64,000 nucleotides of DNA from an uncultured Slackia sp. (GCA_934661005.1 CAKUIK010000006.1:1-64000); one strand, 5' to 3'; positions 44,186 through 53,357 are shown, counted from the stretch's first letter. Program-made: numbers and translations. The notes: a model not told the origin generated them from the letters alone.

Positions 44186-44308
44186 CGGCAGCGGCTTTCG
44201 GTCCTCCCTCTTACGCGCTTTTCGCGACCGCACAATTTTTCTCGTCGGCCTCCCGCGAAAATTGCGTAGAATATTTGCCTGGTATGACCAATAAGGCCTA
44301 CCGCTTTT

Positions 44309-44406
44309 GGAGATGAATAGGTTCCTGGTGGACCTCGCGGCCTTCAAAGCCGTTGCGGGGCGCGCAGAACGTCTCGGGTGTGTTCGATTCACACGCATCT
44401 CCGCCA
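44309..44406 (+). tRNA. selC: tRNA-Sec(UCA)
   Basis: 98 bases including encoded GCCA. Acceptor GGAGATG pairs with CATCTCC; anticodon TCA is at 44344-44346 in the loop CTTCAAA; a long variable arm (GGGGCGC...) precedes the T arm GTGTGTTCGATTCACAC. The length and extended arm are specific to tRNA-Sec. It completes the Sec-insertion set. Confidence 0.95.
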
Positions 44407-44413
44407 ACAATTG

Positions 44414-44443
44414 CAGCGCCGTTCTAACGAACGGCGCTTTTTA
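44414..44443 (+). terminator. Terminator after selC
   Basis: AGCGCCGTT and AACGGCGCT form a 9-bp stem followed by TTTTT on the plus strand. Confidence 0.9.
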
Positions 44444-44473
44444 TATTAACGAGCTGCCGCATAAGCCCCTATA

Positions 44474-44510
44474 TACAAAAAAGCGAGGAAGGGAATGCCC
44501 TTCCTCGCTT
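44474..44510 (-). terminator. Terminator of the DUF3343/YedF operon
   Basis: A 13-bp perfect stem (44481-44493 with 44498-44510) is followed by TTTTTTGTATAT on the minus strand, right after the stop at 44515. Confidence 0.9.
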
Positions 44511-44514
44511 CGTT

Positions 44515-44778
44515 TTACAGCTTTTCGATAAGCTCGAATTCCGTTTTCGATATCTCGCGATACAGTGCCGAGAGGCCCCGGGCATCGACGCACACTCGTG
44601 CGAGCACGCCCGCCGCGGCATCGTCTTCCGCATCGAAGCGCATCGACATGCCGCAACCAGCCGATATCGCACGCGGAGTTGGAATCATGGCCGCATGCGC
44701 GCGAGCCGCTTCAAGAGCGACCTCCGAAGCCATAGCCGCATGCGTTGATTCAAACGCCATAACATACGTATTTGACAC
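44515..44778 (-). CDS. DUF3343 protein (candidate Se/S carrier), copy 1
   Basis: 87 residues with GTG start (AGGGCGAGCT ahead); an ATG six codons inside is the alternative. 'AFESTHAAMASEVALEAA' and 'IPTPRAISAGCGMSMRF' are the DUF3343 pattern, where a conserved Cys in the 'SxGCG' block is thought to carry selenium or sulfur. It follows yedF by 9 bases, a pairing common in selenium-using anaerobes. Carrier function is inferred from family context, not shown. Confidence 0.78.
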   Translation of the reverse strand: MSNTYVMAFESTHAAMASEVALEAARAHAAMIPTPRAISAGCGMSMRFDAEDDAAAGVLARVCVDARGLSALYREISKTEFELIEKL

Positions 44779-44787
44779 AGCTCGCCC

Positions 44788-45399
44788 TTACAGCGTAATG
44801 GTCTTGGCGGCTTCCTGCATGCGGCCCAGGATGTCGTACATATTCGACACTTCGCCAACCTTAAGCTGTTCTTTCAAGCCATAGAAGTCGAGGCACGTAC
44901 CGCACACGAGCACCTCGGTGCCTTTTTCGATGAGTTTATTCACCGAGTCGATAATCTGCTGCTCGTCGCCCGCCACGAGCTTCACGCCGCTGTTCATAAA
45001 CAGCACGCTCGCTGGCACATCGTCGCTTTCCGAAAGCGTGTAAATGGCCATTTTCATGAGGTTGTACCCGAGTTGGGGGTCGCCTTCGCCCACGTGGTCT
45101 TTACCGATGAACACGGCATATCCGCAGCCTGCGGGCGTGCAGGCAGGCGCGGCGGCAGGAGCAGGAGCAGCTGCGGCCGCAACGCTTCCCTCGCCCTCCG
45201 AGAAGTTCACGCTCCAGCCGCCCTCGATGGTCTCGACGGCAACATTGAGGCCATATTTTTCAGCTAAGCGCGAAACGTTCTTCACCGCGATCTCGTTGTC
45301 AACGTGCACAGAAAGCTCGCGGGCGCCTTCGTCGATTTTCGCCTTCGCCATCATGAGTGGTTTAGGGCACGCAAGACCAAACGCATTGACAGTTTCCAT
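44788..45399 (-). CDS. yedF: YedF-type selenium metabolism protein
   Basis: 203 residues in two domains. The N-terminal TusA-like domain has 'AFGLACPKPLMMAKAKI' with the Cys of the CPxP motif. A low-complexity Ala/Pro linker with 'CTPAGCGY' leads to a DsrE-like domain containing 'VLVCGTCLDFYGLKEQL'. YedF is strongly associated with selenium use in comparative genomics. AGGAGG precedes ATG. It may move selenide equivalents toward SelD (inference). Confidence 0.88.
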   Translation of the reverse strand: METVNAFGLACPKPLMMAKAKIDEGARELSVHVDNEIAVKNVSRLAEKYGLNVAVETIEGGWSVNFSEGEGSVAAAAAPAPAAAPACTPAGCGYAVFIGKDHVGEGDPQLGYNLMKMAIYTLSESDDVPASVLFMNSGVKLVAGDEQQIIDSVNKLIEKGTEVLVCGTCLDFYGLKEQLKVGEVSNMYDILGRMQEAAKTITL

Positions 45400-45514
45400 G
45401 GAATGCCTCCTTCATTATTCTGGCTGACGCCAGCTTATACCTCAATCATTTCATGTGAGCGCAAAGTTGCGCATATACGCCAATTCGCAATGCGCAAGGT
45501 CGCGCTCGCACACA

Positions 45515-45562
45515 CGCCTGTGGCCTGCGACCCTGTGGCGTAGACCACAGGCCACAAGTCGC
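45515..45562 (-). terminator. Possible terminator after DUF3343 copy 2
   Basis: Minus strand GGCCTGTGG...CCACAGG...GGCCACAGG offers alternative stems; no good T tract, so it may instead be a leader structure of yedF's neighbourhood. The 45400-45568 gap holds nothing else that I recognise. Confidence 0.35.
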
Positions 45563-45568
45563 CAAGCG

Positions 45569-45844
45569 CTAGCAATACGTATCGCGCGCAGGGTTGATGG
45601 CGCCTGCAATGCGCACGATGCGCTCAATGGGGTACGGCGCGGCCTCGATTACCGGTCGCGCCGCATCGACCACTTCGGGGTCAAGAAGCACCGAAGTGCC
45701 ACAACACGCCTGCATGCCGTGCGGGGCAGGCGCCACGCGCGCCGGAACGCCAGCATCAACAAGGCGCTGATACAAATCGAAGCCTTCGGTGCTCGTGCGA
45801 ACGAGCACGTAGCATGCGTCTTTCGCCTGAAGCACCGCTAACAC
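45569..45844 (-). CDS. DUF3343 protein (candidate Se/S carrier), copy 2
   Basis: 91 residues from a GTG at 45844 that overlaps the stop of the desulfurase-like gene; a GTG three codons in has a better-spaced GGGGTG ahead. The core is 'YVLVRTSTEGFDLYQRLVDAG' and 'PAPHGMQACCGTSVLLD', with a Cys pair where copy 1 has a single Cys. Translational coupling to the upstream cysteine desulfurase-like gene supports a persulfide/selenide acceptor role (inference). Confidence 0.75.
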   Translation of the reverse strand: MLAVLQAKDACYVLVRTSTEGFDLYQRLVDAGVPARVAPAPHGMQACCGTSVLLDPEVVDAARPVIEAAPYPIERIVRIAGAINPARDTYC

Positions 45845-46998
45845 CCCTGACCAACGGCGTGGGCGATTTCGCGCACGGCCTCGGCTGCCGCATCGGCGTC
45901 GGCTGCGGTATTCGCCGCCGCGAAGCTGAAACGAACCGCGCCTTGACTCTGGGTTCCAAGCGCTTTATGCATGAGCGGGGCACAATGTGCGCCCGCACGC
46001 ACGCAGATGTCGAAATCGCTCGCCAACCGGTCGGCCACTTCGGCCGAATCGACATCGGCGATATTCAACGCCACAATTGAACCGCACTCGCACGCATCGC
46101 TTCGGCCATATATCTTCACGCCGGGAATATTTGACACGGCATCGGCGAAACACTGCGCAAGCGCGCCCGCATGCTCATGAACGCCGGAAGCGCCGCCGAG
46201 CGTTCCTTCGATATAGCCGATACCAGCCGCCAAGCCCGCCACGCCATGGGCGTTCAGCGTGCCCGCCTCCAAACGCTCGGGCATGAACAGCGGGTGGCGC
46301 TCGTCGTAGCTGTGCGTGCCCGAGCCGCCTTCGAGAAGTGGGACGATTTCGACGCCTTCGGCCACGCACAAGCCGCCGGTTCCCTGCGGGCCCAACAAGC
46401 TTTTATGCCCCGTGAAGCACACCACGTCGGCGCCGATTTCCGCCATATTCAAAGGATACGAACCCGCCGTTTGCGCGGCATCGAGCACGAACTTCGCGCC
46501 CACGTCGTGCGCCATCGCGCACATGCGGGCCACATCGTAAATATCGCCCGTGAGATTCGACGCATGGGTAACGGCGACCAAGGCGGGCTTGCGCTCGAGC
46601 AGTTCAGCATACGCGTCGAAATCGAGCGAGCCATCGGGCGCGATAGGGGCCACGTCAACCGAGCAACCAGCCGTATCGCGCAAACGGAACAACGGCCGAA
46701 GCACCGAATTGTGTGATGCGGCCGTGGTGAGCGCCCGCTCACCTGGCAAAAGCAGGCCATCGATAGCGATATTGAGCGCCATGGTGGCGTTGTTTGCGAA
46801 CGCCACGCTCGAAGCGCCCGGCGCGCCGAGCAAATTCGCCACCGCCGCGCGGGCACGGTATACCGCCATGCCCGCCGCGATTGACGCCGGATGCACGCCG
46901 CGGCCCACGCCTCCGAACGACGTCATGGCATCAGCCACGGCGCGCACCACGCATTCGGGCTTCATCATCGTCGTGGCCGCATTGTCCAAATAAATCAC
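45838..46998 (-). CDS. Cysteine desulfurase-like class V aminotransferase
   Basis: 386 residues from the GTG at 46998, chosen because AAGGGAG lies before it and the product then opens 'IYLDNAATTMMKP' as the family does; a GTG five codons earlier is poorly spaced. PLP Lys is in 'CFTGHKSLLGPQGTGG' and the catalytic Cys in 'VRAGAHCAPLMH', the SufS/CsdB-type loop. Such enzymes release sulfur or selenium from Cys/Sec. Its partners are DUF3343, YedF and double-cubane reductases rather than SufU or IscU, so sulfur or selenium transfer within this operon is more likely than general cluster assembly (inference). Confidence 0.87.
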   Translation of the reverse strand: MIYLDNAATTMMKPECVVRAVADAMTSFGGVGRGVHPASIAAGMAVYRARAAVANLLGAPGASSVAFANNATMALNIAIDGLLLPGERALTTAASHNSVLRPLFRLRDTAGCSVDVAPIAPDGSLDFDAYAELLERKPALVAVTHASNLTGDIYDVARMCAMAHDVGAKFVLDAAQTAGSYPLNMAEIGADVVCFTGHKSLLGPQGTGGLCVAEGVEIVPLLEGGSGTHSYDERHPLFMPERLEAGTLNAHGVAGLAAGIGYIEGTLGGASGVHEHAGALAQCFADAVSNIPGVKIYGRSDACECGSIVALNIADVDSAEVADRLASDFDICVRAGAHCAPLMHKALGTQSQGAVRFSFAAANTAADADAAAEAVREIAHAVGQGC

Positions 46999-47028
46999 GG
47001 GCGCTCCCTTCACTTCCTCGTTCGAGGC

Positions 47029-48183
47029 TTACAGCATTTCGATGAACGCGGCAATGCGCGTTTCAAGCTGGCCTGCGTCGCTTTGCGAATAGTCGGTCTC
47101 GAGCTTCATGTACGGAATGCCCGCATTCTCGCACGCCTTCGCCACGTTCGCGCTTTCCACGTTGAATGTATGGCAGGCCGTGAGCACATTCTCGATCACG
47201 CCATCGACATGGTACTTCTCGCACATGTCCATCATATTCTCAAGACGGCCGCCGTTCGGCGTCATGACCGAGCAATTGATGCGCAGGTAACGGTCGGAAA
47301 TCGCGCGCAGAATGTCGGGGGCGTTCTCGTCGATGAGCATGCGGTTGGTGCGCTCGCCCGAGCAATCGTCGGAGCACACGATTACACCGCCGCAGCGTTC
47401 GATGGTACGGCCCACCTTATTGATGACGCCGCCCATGGGGCAGCCCGTAATAAGAATGCGCTTCGCGTTCTTGTCGATGGGGCTTTCGCCGCGCTCGAGC
47501 GCCGCGCGCTTTTGCTCGACGAGCGCCTCGATTTTCGCGGCATAGTCTTCAATGTCGAAGCTAAAGGTGGAAGCCTGAATAGCGGAAAGGATTTCCACGC
47601 CGCCCATCGCCGGCGGCTCGGCGCGCTGCAAATCGTACATGCTGGCAAGCGCGCGGCGCAGGCGATTGCGGCGGCGAACCGCGGCGCGCAGGTCGTCGTC
47701 GGTAATTTCGATGCCGTAGAATTCCTCCAGGTGGCGACGGAACAACTTCACATCTTCATACCACATGTCCGCCTCATACGGACGGCCCTGGCCCTGCGGC
47801 AAATGCAGCACGTAGGTCTTCTTGATTTCGTTGAGCAGCTCGTACATCTTCTTTTTGCCGTCGCACGTGGTTTCGCCCACGATCATGTCGGCGAAATACG
47901 TGAACGGGCATTTGTCGGTCAGGGCAAAACCATAGGTCGACTTGATGAGCGGGCACAGATTCGCGGGCAGCACTGTTTCGGCCGCAGGAATGGTCTCGTC
48001 CGACATGCCGCACAGCGCAACCGACGCCGCGCCGGCCGCGTCCATGACCTCGAGCGGCGTGTAGGAGCACAGAAAGCCAATGAGCTTGCCGCCGGCCTGC
48101 TTGTAGTTCTTCACCTTGATAAACGATGCCTTGCGCTGGTCATTGAATTCCTCAAACGTGCGCGGCAGTTCGATTTCAGTCAT
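47029..48183 (-). CDS. Double-cubane-cluster anaerobic reductase (2-hydroxyacyl-CoA dehydratase family), copy 1
   Basis: 384 residues. Family blocks are 'GFLCSYTPLEVMDAAGAASV', 'NLCPLIKSTYGFALTDKCPF' and 'ETTCDGKKKMYELL', whose cysteines bind the double-cubane 8Fe-9S cluster in characterised members. AAGGAT precedes ATG. Such proteins catalyse ATP-driven, low-potential reductions of small molecules and need the activase encoded just upstream. The native substrate is unknown. Copy 2 at 49127 is a clear but diverged paralog. Confidence 0.88.
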   Translation of the reverse strand: MTEIELPRTFEEFNDQRKASFIKVKNYKQAGGKLIGFLCSYTPLEVMDAAGAASVALCGMSDETIPAAETVLPANLCPLIKSTYGFALTDKCPFTYFADMIVGETTCDGKKKMYELLNEIKKTYVLHLPQGQGRPYEADMWYEDVKLFRRHLEEFYGIEITDDDLRAAVRRRNRLRRALASMYDLQRAEPPAMGGVEILSAIQASTFSFDIEDYAAKIEALVEQKRAALERGESPIDKNAKRILITGCPMGGVINKVGRTIERCGGVIVCSDDCSGERTNRMLIDENAPDILRAISDRYLRINCSVMTPNGGRLENMMDMCEKYHVDGVIENVLTACHTFNVESANVAKACENAGIPYMKLETDYSQSDAGQLETRIAAFIEML

Positions 48184-48235
48184 GCAATCCTTCTTCCTTC
48201 GATTCCCCCGATATACATTCCGCTTCCCCGCGGCG

Positions 48236-48997
48236 TTATTTCTTCAATCCCAACGCCAATTCAGCCGCACCAATCGCGCCCGCGAATCGCGCATTGGGCG
48301 CCGTGCGCACATCGCGGCCAAGCACGGCCGAAAGACGCTCAACGATATAACCGTTGTCGCATAAGCCGCCCGTCAAAAACACCTGGTCGCCCGCAATGCC
48401 CGACGCCATGGCGGCCACGCGCCCCACGACCGATTCGATTGCGCCATTGGCGATGTTTTCGCGAGGCTCGCCGCGACCGACGAGTGAAATGACTTCCGAT
48501 TCCGCGAACACGGTGCACATGCTCGAAATCGACGTGGGCTCGCCGGCGCGCGCGAGCTCGGAAAGCTCGGCCTGGCTCACCGCGAGCCGGTCGGCCATGA
48601 TCTCCAAGAATCGACCCGTACCAGCGGCGCACTTATCGTTCATCAGGAACTTCTTCACCATTCCGCCCGCAAGCTGAATGACCTTCGTGTCCTGTCCGCC
48701 TACGTCAATCACCACGCCGTCGCGCCCGAACAGGCGCGCAGCGCCTTTGCCGTGGCATGTGATTTCGGTCACGACTTTATCGGCGAACGGCACCGCCACG
48801 CGCCCATATCCCGTCGCGACCACGGCATGCGGCACCTCGAAGAAGCTCTGTTCCTCAAGGTGCTCCGCCACGCCATTCGCGGCATCGACGCTCGAAAAGC
48901 CCGTCGGACGCATCCACGTTTCAACGATCTCGCCCGCGTCATCGAGCACGGCGACCTTTGTGGCGGTCGACCCTATGTCCACACCAATTCCGAGCAT
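48236..48997 (-). CDS. Acyl-CoA dehydratase activase-type ATPase
   Basis: 253 residues. 'GIGVDIGSTATKVAVLDDAG' is the ASKHA ATP-binding start, 'VIDVGGQDTKVIQL' the second loop, and 'NDKCAAGTGRFLEIMADRL' plus 'SMCTVFAESEVISL' carry the two cysteines that hold one 4Fe-4S cluster between two monomers. It injects electrons into the double-cubane reductase with ATP hydrolysis. AGGGTGG precedes the chosen ATG. It sits between two reductase genes and may serve both. Confidence 0.93.
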   Translation of the reverse strand: MLGIGVDIGSTATKVAVLDDAGEIVETWMRPTGFSSVDAANGVAEHLEEQSFFEVPHAVVATGYGRVAVPFADKVVTEITCHGKGAARLFGRDGVVIDVGGQDTKVIQLAGGMVKKFLMNDKCAAGTGRFLEIMADRLAVSQAELSELARAGEPTSISSMCTVFAESEVISLVGRGEPRENIANGAIESVVGRVAAMASGIAGDQVFLTGGLCDNGYIVERLSAVLGRDVRTAPNARFAGAIGAAELALGLKK

Positions 48998-49126
48998 TTC
49001 CACCCTTTCATGCCACAACGGGAACGCGCAGGGCGCGCAGAAGCACGCGCCGCGCATTCCCAAAACCACGCCTGGCAGCCTCGCGTCCTACGGGCGAAGC
49101 CGGCAAACGCGCAGCGCCAATCAGCC

Positions 49127-50401
49127 TTAACCAAGCATCTCCACGAACGCCTCGATGCGCGTGCGCAATTGCTCGGCATCGTTGTCGGTGTAGTCGGTCT
49201 CAAGGCCCAGGCACGGAATGCCCTCGGCTTCGAGCGCCTTCGCCACGGCGGATTTCTCGGTGTCGTACAGCGTGCAGAACTTCAGGTTCGCATCAATCAC
49301 GCCGTCGACATGGTACTCGCGCGCCAGGCGCACGATATCGTCAATGCGGCCCTCGTTGGGCGTGAAGCAGGCGCAGTTGTTCTTCATGTAGCGCTCAGAC
49401 AGCGCATGGAACTGGCCTTCGAGCGTGGTTTGGGTTTCGTCGACCAAATGCTCGAAGTAGCGCGTACCCGTGCACATTTCCTCGCACACCACGGCGGCGC
49501 CGCTCGTTTCGATAATGTGATGCAGCTTCCAATTCGGAATGGCCATGGGCGTGCCGGTAATAAGAATGCGCTTCGTGCCCTCGGGGAATACGCTCACGCC
49601 GTCGGCGATGCGCTGCTCGAGTTCGTCGGCGAGTTCGTTGGCCTTCTGCGCACAGCGGGCAGGGTCGTCGAAGAAGGCGATCTGGGTCATGAGCAGGCGG
49701 TCTTTGCCGGAAATAGGAATGCAGTTTTCAGCCTTGGTGGCATCGAACACGCGGGCAAGCGCACGACGTTTCTCATTGGTAAGCTTAATTGCCGCGGCGA
49801 GGTTTTCGGCCGTGAGCTCATTGCCCGTGAACTCTTCTACCATCTTCGCGAAATCGGCGATTTCGTCGGCCCATTTGTCGATATCTTTCGCGCGCTTCAT
49901 CTGGGGAACGTCCATAACGTACGTGCTCTTGTCGGCGCCCAGAATCTCGTATGCCTTCTTCTTGCCGTCGCACGTGGTTTCGCCCACGTACATGTCTGCC
50001 ACGCTGAAATACGGACACGTTTTGCCAAAGTGGGCGCCCAACGACGCCTTTACCAGCGGGCACATATCGCTCGGCAGCACCTTTTCGCCATCGGGCACCC
50101 AGAACTGAGAGCCGCCGCACAGACCGGTTACCGCGCCGCCGCACGCAACGACGACCTCGTCGGGCACGTACACGCAAAACGTGCCGAATACCTTGCCGCC
50201 CTGCTTCTGCAGCTCAATGAGCTCGGCGGGGCGAATGCCGTGAATGTCCGATACCACGAAATCATAGAACGCCATGCCTGCGGGACGGTTTTCCTGGCTC
50301 AGATACACATCGCCAAACGCCGTAGGAAGCACGGCGCACAGCTGGTCATGCGTCTCCAGGTCCATGCCGAGGTTTTGCCACATTTCACGATTGTCTGCCA
50401 T
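49127..50401 (-). CDS. Double-cubane-cluster anaerobic reductase, copy 2
   Basis: 424 residues from an ATG preceded by GAAGGGGGAA. It shares 'GETTCDGKKKAYEILG', 'DMCPLVKASLGAHFGKTCPYF' and 'ILITGTPM' with copy 1 but has a longer N-terminus and extra cysteines ('CACFTPNEG', 'KFCTLYD'). First gene of the operon reading toward 45569. Having two paralogs with one activase suggests a heterodimeric or two-substrate arrangement. Confidence 0.87.
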   Translation of the reverse strand: MADNREMWQNLGMDLETHDQLCAVLPTAFGDVYLSQENRPAGMAFYDFVVSDIHGIRPAELIELQKQGGKVFGTFCVYVPDEVVVACGGAVTGLCGGSQFWVPDGEKVLPSDMCPLVKASLGAHFGKTCPYFSVADMYVGETTCDGKKKAYEILGADKSTYVMDVPQMKRAKDIDKWADEIADFAKMVEEFTGNELTAENLAAAIKLTNEKRRALARVFDATKAENCIPISGKDRLLMTQIAFFDDPARCAQKANELADELEQRIADGVSVFPEGTKRILITGTPMAIPNWKLHHIIETSGAAVVCEEMCTGTRYFEHLVDETQTTLEGQFHALSERYMKNNCACFTPNEGRIDDIVRLAREYHVDGVIDANLKFCTLYDTEKSAVAKALEAEGIPCLGLETDYTDNDAEQLRTRIEAFVEMLG

Positions 50402-50683
50402 GTTCGATTCCCCCTTCGTGCGAAGGCGGCATCCCACCCCTGGGGCCATGCGCACATGCGCCCTTCGCGCTCGGTTTCCAGTAACTATCACGCGACGAAT
50501 CGCCACCCACAAGGCACATGGGCGCACAAAAAGAAACGTCGGGCGACGGTGCAGAATGGCGGACGCGCTGCAGATGCGCGAGCGTTGCCTCGCCTTCGAG
50601 GCATATTGGGCAGGCGTCTCGCGGGCAGAATGGCGACGAGGCAGAATTCGGCGCCAATGCGAGACGATGTTGCGTATGGCGTC

Positions 50684-50732
50684 AGTGTAGCGCGCCCAAG
50701 GTGCAAACGGAAGCTACAACCCTGCAAACGGA
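50684..50732 (-). promoter_or_regulatory. Candidate activator-type promoter of the double-cubane operon
   Basis: Minus strand has TACACT (50689-50684) as -10 but no good -35; instead TCCGTTTGCA is repeated at 50711-50702 and 50732-50723, 21 bp (two helical turns) apart, with one copy over the -35 position. This is the layout expected for an activator site. The leader to the ATG at 50401 would be about 275 bases and contains a TGCCTC/GAGGCA hairpin. The rest of 50402-50868 shows no gene. Confidence 0.45.
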
Positions 50733-50868
50733 GGGTTTTATACGGAAGCGCCCGCGCCGGCGCGCGGAAAGGGACATCGCGCGAACGCCGAACCGAAACG
50801 GCGGTCTGCCGACCGAGGTCGGCGTTACCCGCCCCTCGATCGATGGCGACACCTTTTCCGCAAAACCG

Positions 50869-52080
50869 CTAAAGCGCCTCGAAAGCACGCGTTGCGCGCG
50901 CCACAAGCGATTCCCAGGAAAGCGCCGACACATCGAACTGGTCAGCCGGCCGGCCTTCACGTGCGGCACGCTCAAGGGCATCGGCCAGACGCGCCTCGAA
51001 CGCGGGCAGCTCTTCTTCAATCGGTTCGTCGACGCCACACATAGCGGGCAGCTTCACGTACTCGATGGGCGCGCCCGGAATATGGGCCTCAAGCCACGGC
51101 CGAACGCCCGGCAAATCGGCGACAACCGCACGGCAGCCGCACGCCATGGCTTCGATGGTCACAAGCGGCAGCCCTTCGAAAAACGATGGCAGCACGAACA
51201 CGTCGGACAATTGATACGCCCGCACCAAATCGTCTTGGCTGATTTTGCCCGCGAAGGTCACAGGAAGCGCGCATGCGGCGGCACGCTGCACGATGCGCTC
51301 GTATTCCCCCGCATCGCTATGGCCGCCCACCAAGCACGCCTCTATGCGCGGAGCACCAGGGCGCTTCGCCAGCAAATCCAACGCTGCAATAAGACTTTCG
51401 ACGCCCTTTTTGTAGCCAATCTTCCCGACGTAGAGCAAACGGCACACGCCATCGCCCACTGCCCGATTGGACGAAGGCGAAAACTCTTGCGCGTTATATC
51501 CCGTTCCAATAACGAGCACTTTTGCAGGGTCGACGTCGAATAGCTCCACGATTTCGCGTTTCTGCTCTTCATGCAGCGCAAAAATCAGGTCGAGCGTTCG
51601 AACCGCATTCACGATGCGGTCGCGTTCAAGGCCATGGTTGCGCATTTGGCGCAAATCGGTCGAGTGGCATACCGCCGCCATAGGAACGCCCGGCAACGTT
51701 TCGCGAGCCACGGCGCACACGAGGTAGAGGTGGTGACATATAACCGCATCGGGCGCGAATTCCGCTGCAGCTTGCGCGATGCGCTGCGCAAATGCGGCAC
51801 GGAATTGTTCGGTCATGATGGGCGTAAGGTCGCGATAGCGCGTGGCGGCATACGGCATCACATCGGACATGCCACATACATCGAACGGCAGTGCCTCGGT
51901 ATTGAAGCGCACGAAATACGGCTCGGCGCCCGCAGGCAGCGTTGGTTCATCGGACGCATCGACGCCGGCGACCACGGCGGCCGTATGGCCGGCCGAAAGC
52001 TCGCAACGCACCATTTCCGCCAGGTACACACCACTTCCCGTCGAATCGGGCTTTTGCGCCGAGATATTCAGAATGCGCAT
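50869..52080 (-). CDS. GT4-family glycosyltransferase
   Basis: 403 residues, GT-B fold. 'SGVYLAEMVRCELSAGH' is the N-terminal donor/acceptor loop, 'LLYVGKIGYKKGVESLI' starts the C-terminal Rossmann domain, and 'SFFEGLPLVTIEAMACG' is the GT4 EX7E signature for nucleotide-sugar binding. Start chosen at ATG with AAAGGTGG ahead; a GTG three codons upstream is possible. Probably makes a cell-envelope glycan or glycolipid; the sugar is unknown. Single gene. Confidence 0.88.
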   Translation of the reverse strand: MRILNISAQKPDSTGSGVYLAEMVRCELSAGHTAAVVAGVDASDEPTLPAGAEPYFVRFNTEALPFDVCGMSDVMPYAATRYRDLTPIMTEQFRAAFAQRIAQAAAEFAPDAVICHHLYLVCAVARETLPGVPMAAVCHSTDLRQMRNHGLERDRIVNAVRTLDLIFALHEEQKREIVELFDVDPAKVLVIGTGYNAQEFSPSSNRAVGDGVCRLLYVGKIGYKKGVESLIAALDLLAKRPGAPRIEACLVGGHSDAGEYERIVQRAAACALPVTFAGKISQDDLVRAYQLSDVFVLPSFFEGLPLVTIEAMACGCRAVVADLPGVRPWLEAHIPGAPIEYVKLPAMCGVDEPIEEELPAFEARLADALERAAREGRPADQFDVSALSWESLVARATRAFEAL

Positions 52081-52297
52081 ACGCGCCACCTTTCCTTCGA
52101 ATTCGAACCATCATACCGTGGCGCAAAGGGAAGCTGCGCAAGCGGACCGCGAATCGCACGGGCAAGCCCGCGAAAAGCCGGAAGCCCAAAGGTTCGCAAA
52201 GATTTGTCGGCACGCAAGCGCCATGCAAGGTATGATTGAGCCATAGACCGAGCGATATGCAATGCGGAATGCGCGTTGTCGAGCGGAAGGAGTCATC

Positions 52298-52798
52298 ATG
52301 AGAATTCAGATGGAACTCGACCGAGGATATTTGCCCGACGCCTACGGAAAATACGCGGCGCCTGAAGACTGCCACGACTGGAGCTGTCGCCGCTCGTTCC
52401 CCTTCGTTGTCGAAGACGTGCCCTATGGCACGCGGTCGCTCGCGGTCTTCTTCATCGATTGGGACAGCGTGCCTGTTTGCGGCTTCCCGTGGATTCATTG
52501 GTGCGCCTACGTGAACGGCGATTTCGAGGGCGATATCGAATTCCCCGACGACTTGAGCCGAAACATTCACTCACGACTCGTGCAGGGATACAACTCCGCC
52601 GCCAAAAGCGAGCCCGAGCGAGGCGTGGGCTATGTTGGCCCACGCCCGCCCGATCGCGACCACAAATACACGCTGCAGGTTATCGCGCTCGACGACGAGC
52701 CGCTGCTCGAGGCTCCCTTCTGGGCTAACGAGCTGCTCGAAGCTTGCCGCGGCCACGCCATTGACGAAGCAGGCAAAATTCTGCCCAGCAGGTGCTAA
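52298..52798 (+). CDS. PEBP (YbhB/YbcL) family protein
   Basis: 166 residues. 'HWCAYVNGDFEGDIEFP' and 'GYVGPRPPDRDHKYTLQVIALD' correspond to the ligand pocket of the phosphatidylethanolamine-binding/Raf-kinase-inhibitor-like family. GGAAGGAG precedes ATG. No signal peptide. The bacterial role is not established. It is an isolated plus-strand gene diverging from the glycosyltransferase gene. Confidence 0.85.
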   Translation: MRIQMELDRGYLPDAYGKYAAPEDCHDWSCRRSFPFVVEDVPYGTRSLAVFFIDWDSVPVCGFPWIHWCAYVNGDFEGDIEFPDDLSRNIHSRLVQGYNSAAKSEPERGVGYVGPRPPDRDHKYTLQVIALDDEPLLEAPFWANELLEACRGHAIDEAGKILPSRC

Positions 52799-53129
52799 AC
52801 AGAAAAAACGCAGGTACGCAGAAAACGATAACCAAGCTATATTCCGGCGCCGCAACTCAATTCCAAGATGCGGCGCCTTTCCTATAAGACGTCAAACCAC
52901 CTAATCACAGGACATAGAGATTCGTCATCTACGTCCAATCCATCATTCAAGAATCCCCATCGTTTCGCGCCCGGCTACGTTATGGGACAAATCAACACGC
53001 CCCGCATTGTCACATGGTTGTCACATGCGACGCCGAAAGGGAATGAATTCGCAGGGAAAGGAACCACGAAGAACATTTGCACCGCATTTGCACCACATAA
53101 GGCAAAGAGGGCATTTTATCAGGTAAAAC

Positions 53130-53188
53130 AAAACAGGCCAGGCAATCGCCTGACCTGCAGAAAATACGTGGTGGAGATGATGGGATTC
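53130..53188. repeat. Duplicated 3' end of tRNA-Ala plus terminator (copy 1)
   Basis: 59 bases identical to 53319-53377: the tRNA-Ala terminator hairpin, the ACCA end and the first T-arm bases. Here the match stops in the T arm and no tRNA follows. Offset between copies is 189 bp. This is the geometry of an attachment-site duplication or a local tandem duplication. Confidence 0.8.
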
Positions 53189-53318
53189 AGAATCGCGCTT
53201 CGCGCGCTTCACCTCGTCGGCTAAAGCCTCCTCGCGATTCGCTAAAAACAGCCCACTGGGCTGTTTTTCTTAACGCGAATCGACCTCAACGGTTCGAATC
53301 CCTTCGTCAAGTAAAAAT

Positions 53319-53347
53319 AAAACAGGCCAGGCAATCGCCTGACCTGC
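53319..53347 (-). terminator. Terminator of tRNA-Ala
   Basis: Minus strand CAGGTCAGGCGATTGCCTGGCCTG then TTTT; the same hairpin is repeated in the upstream copy at 53130-53158. Confidence 0.85.
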
Positions 53348-53357
53348 AGAAAATACG

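Noticed and set aside
53130..53188. Second tRNA-Ala gene
   Set aside because: Only the 3' end and terminator are duplicated; acceptor, D and anticodon arms are missing.
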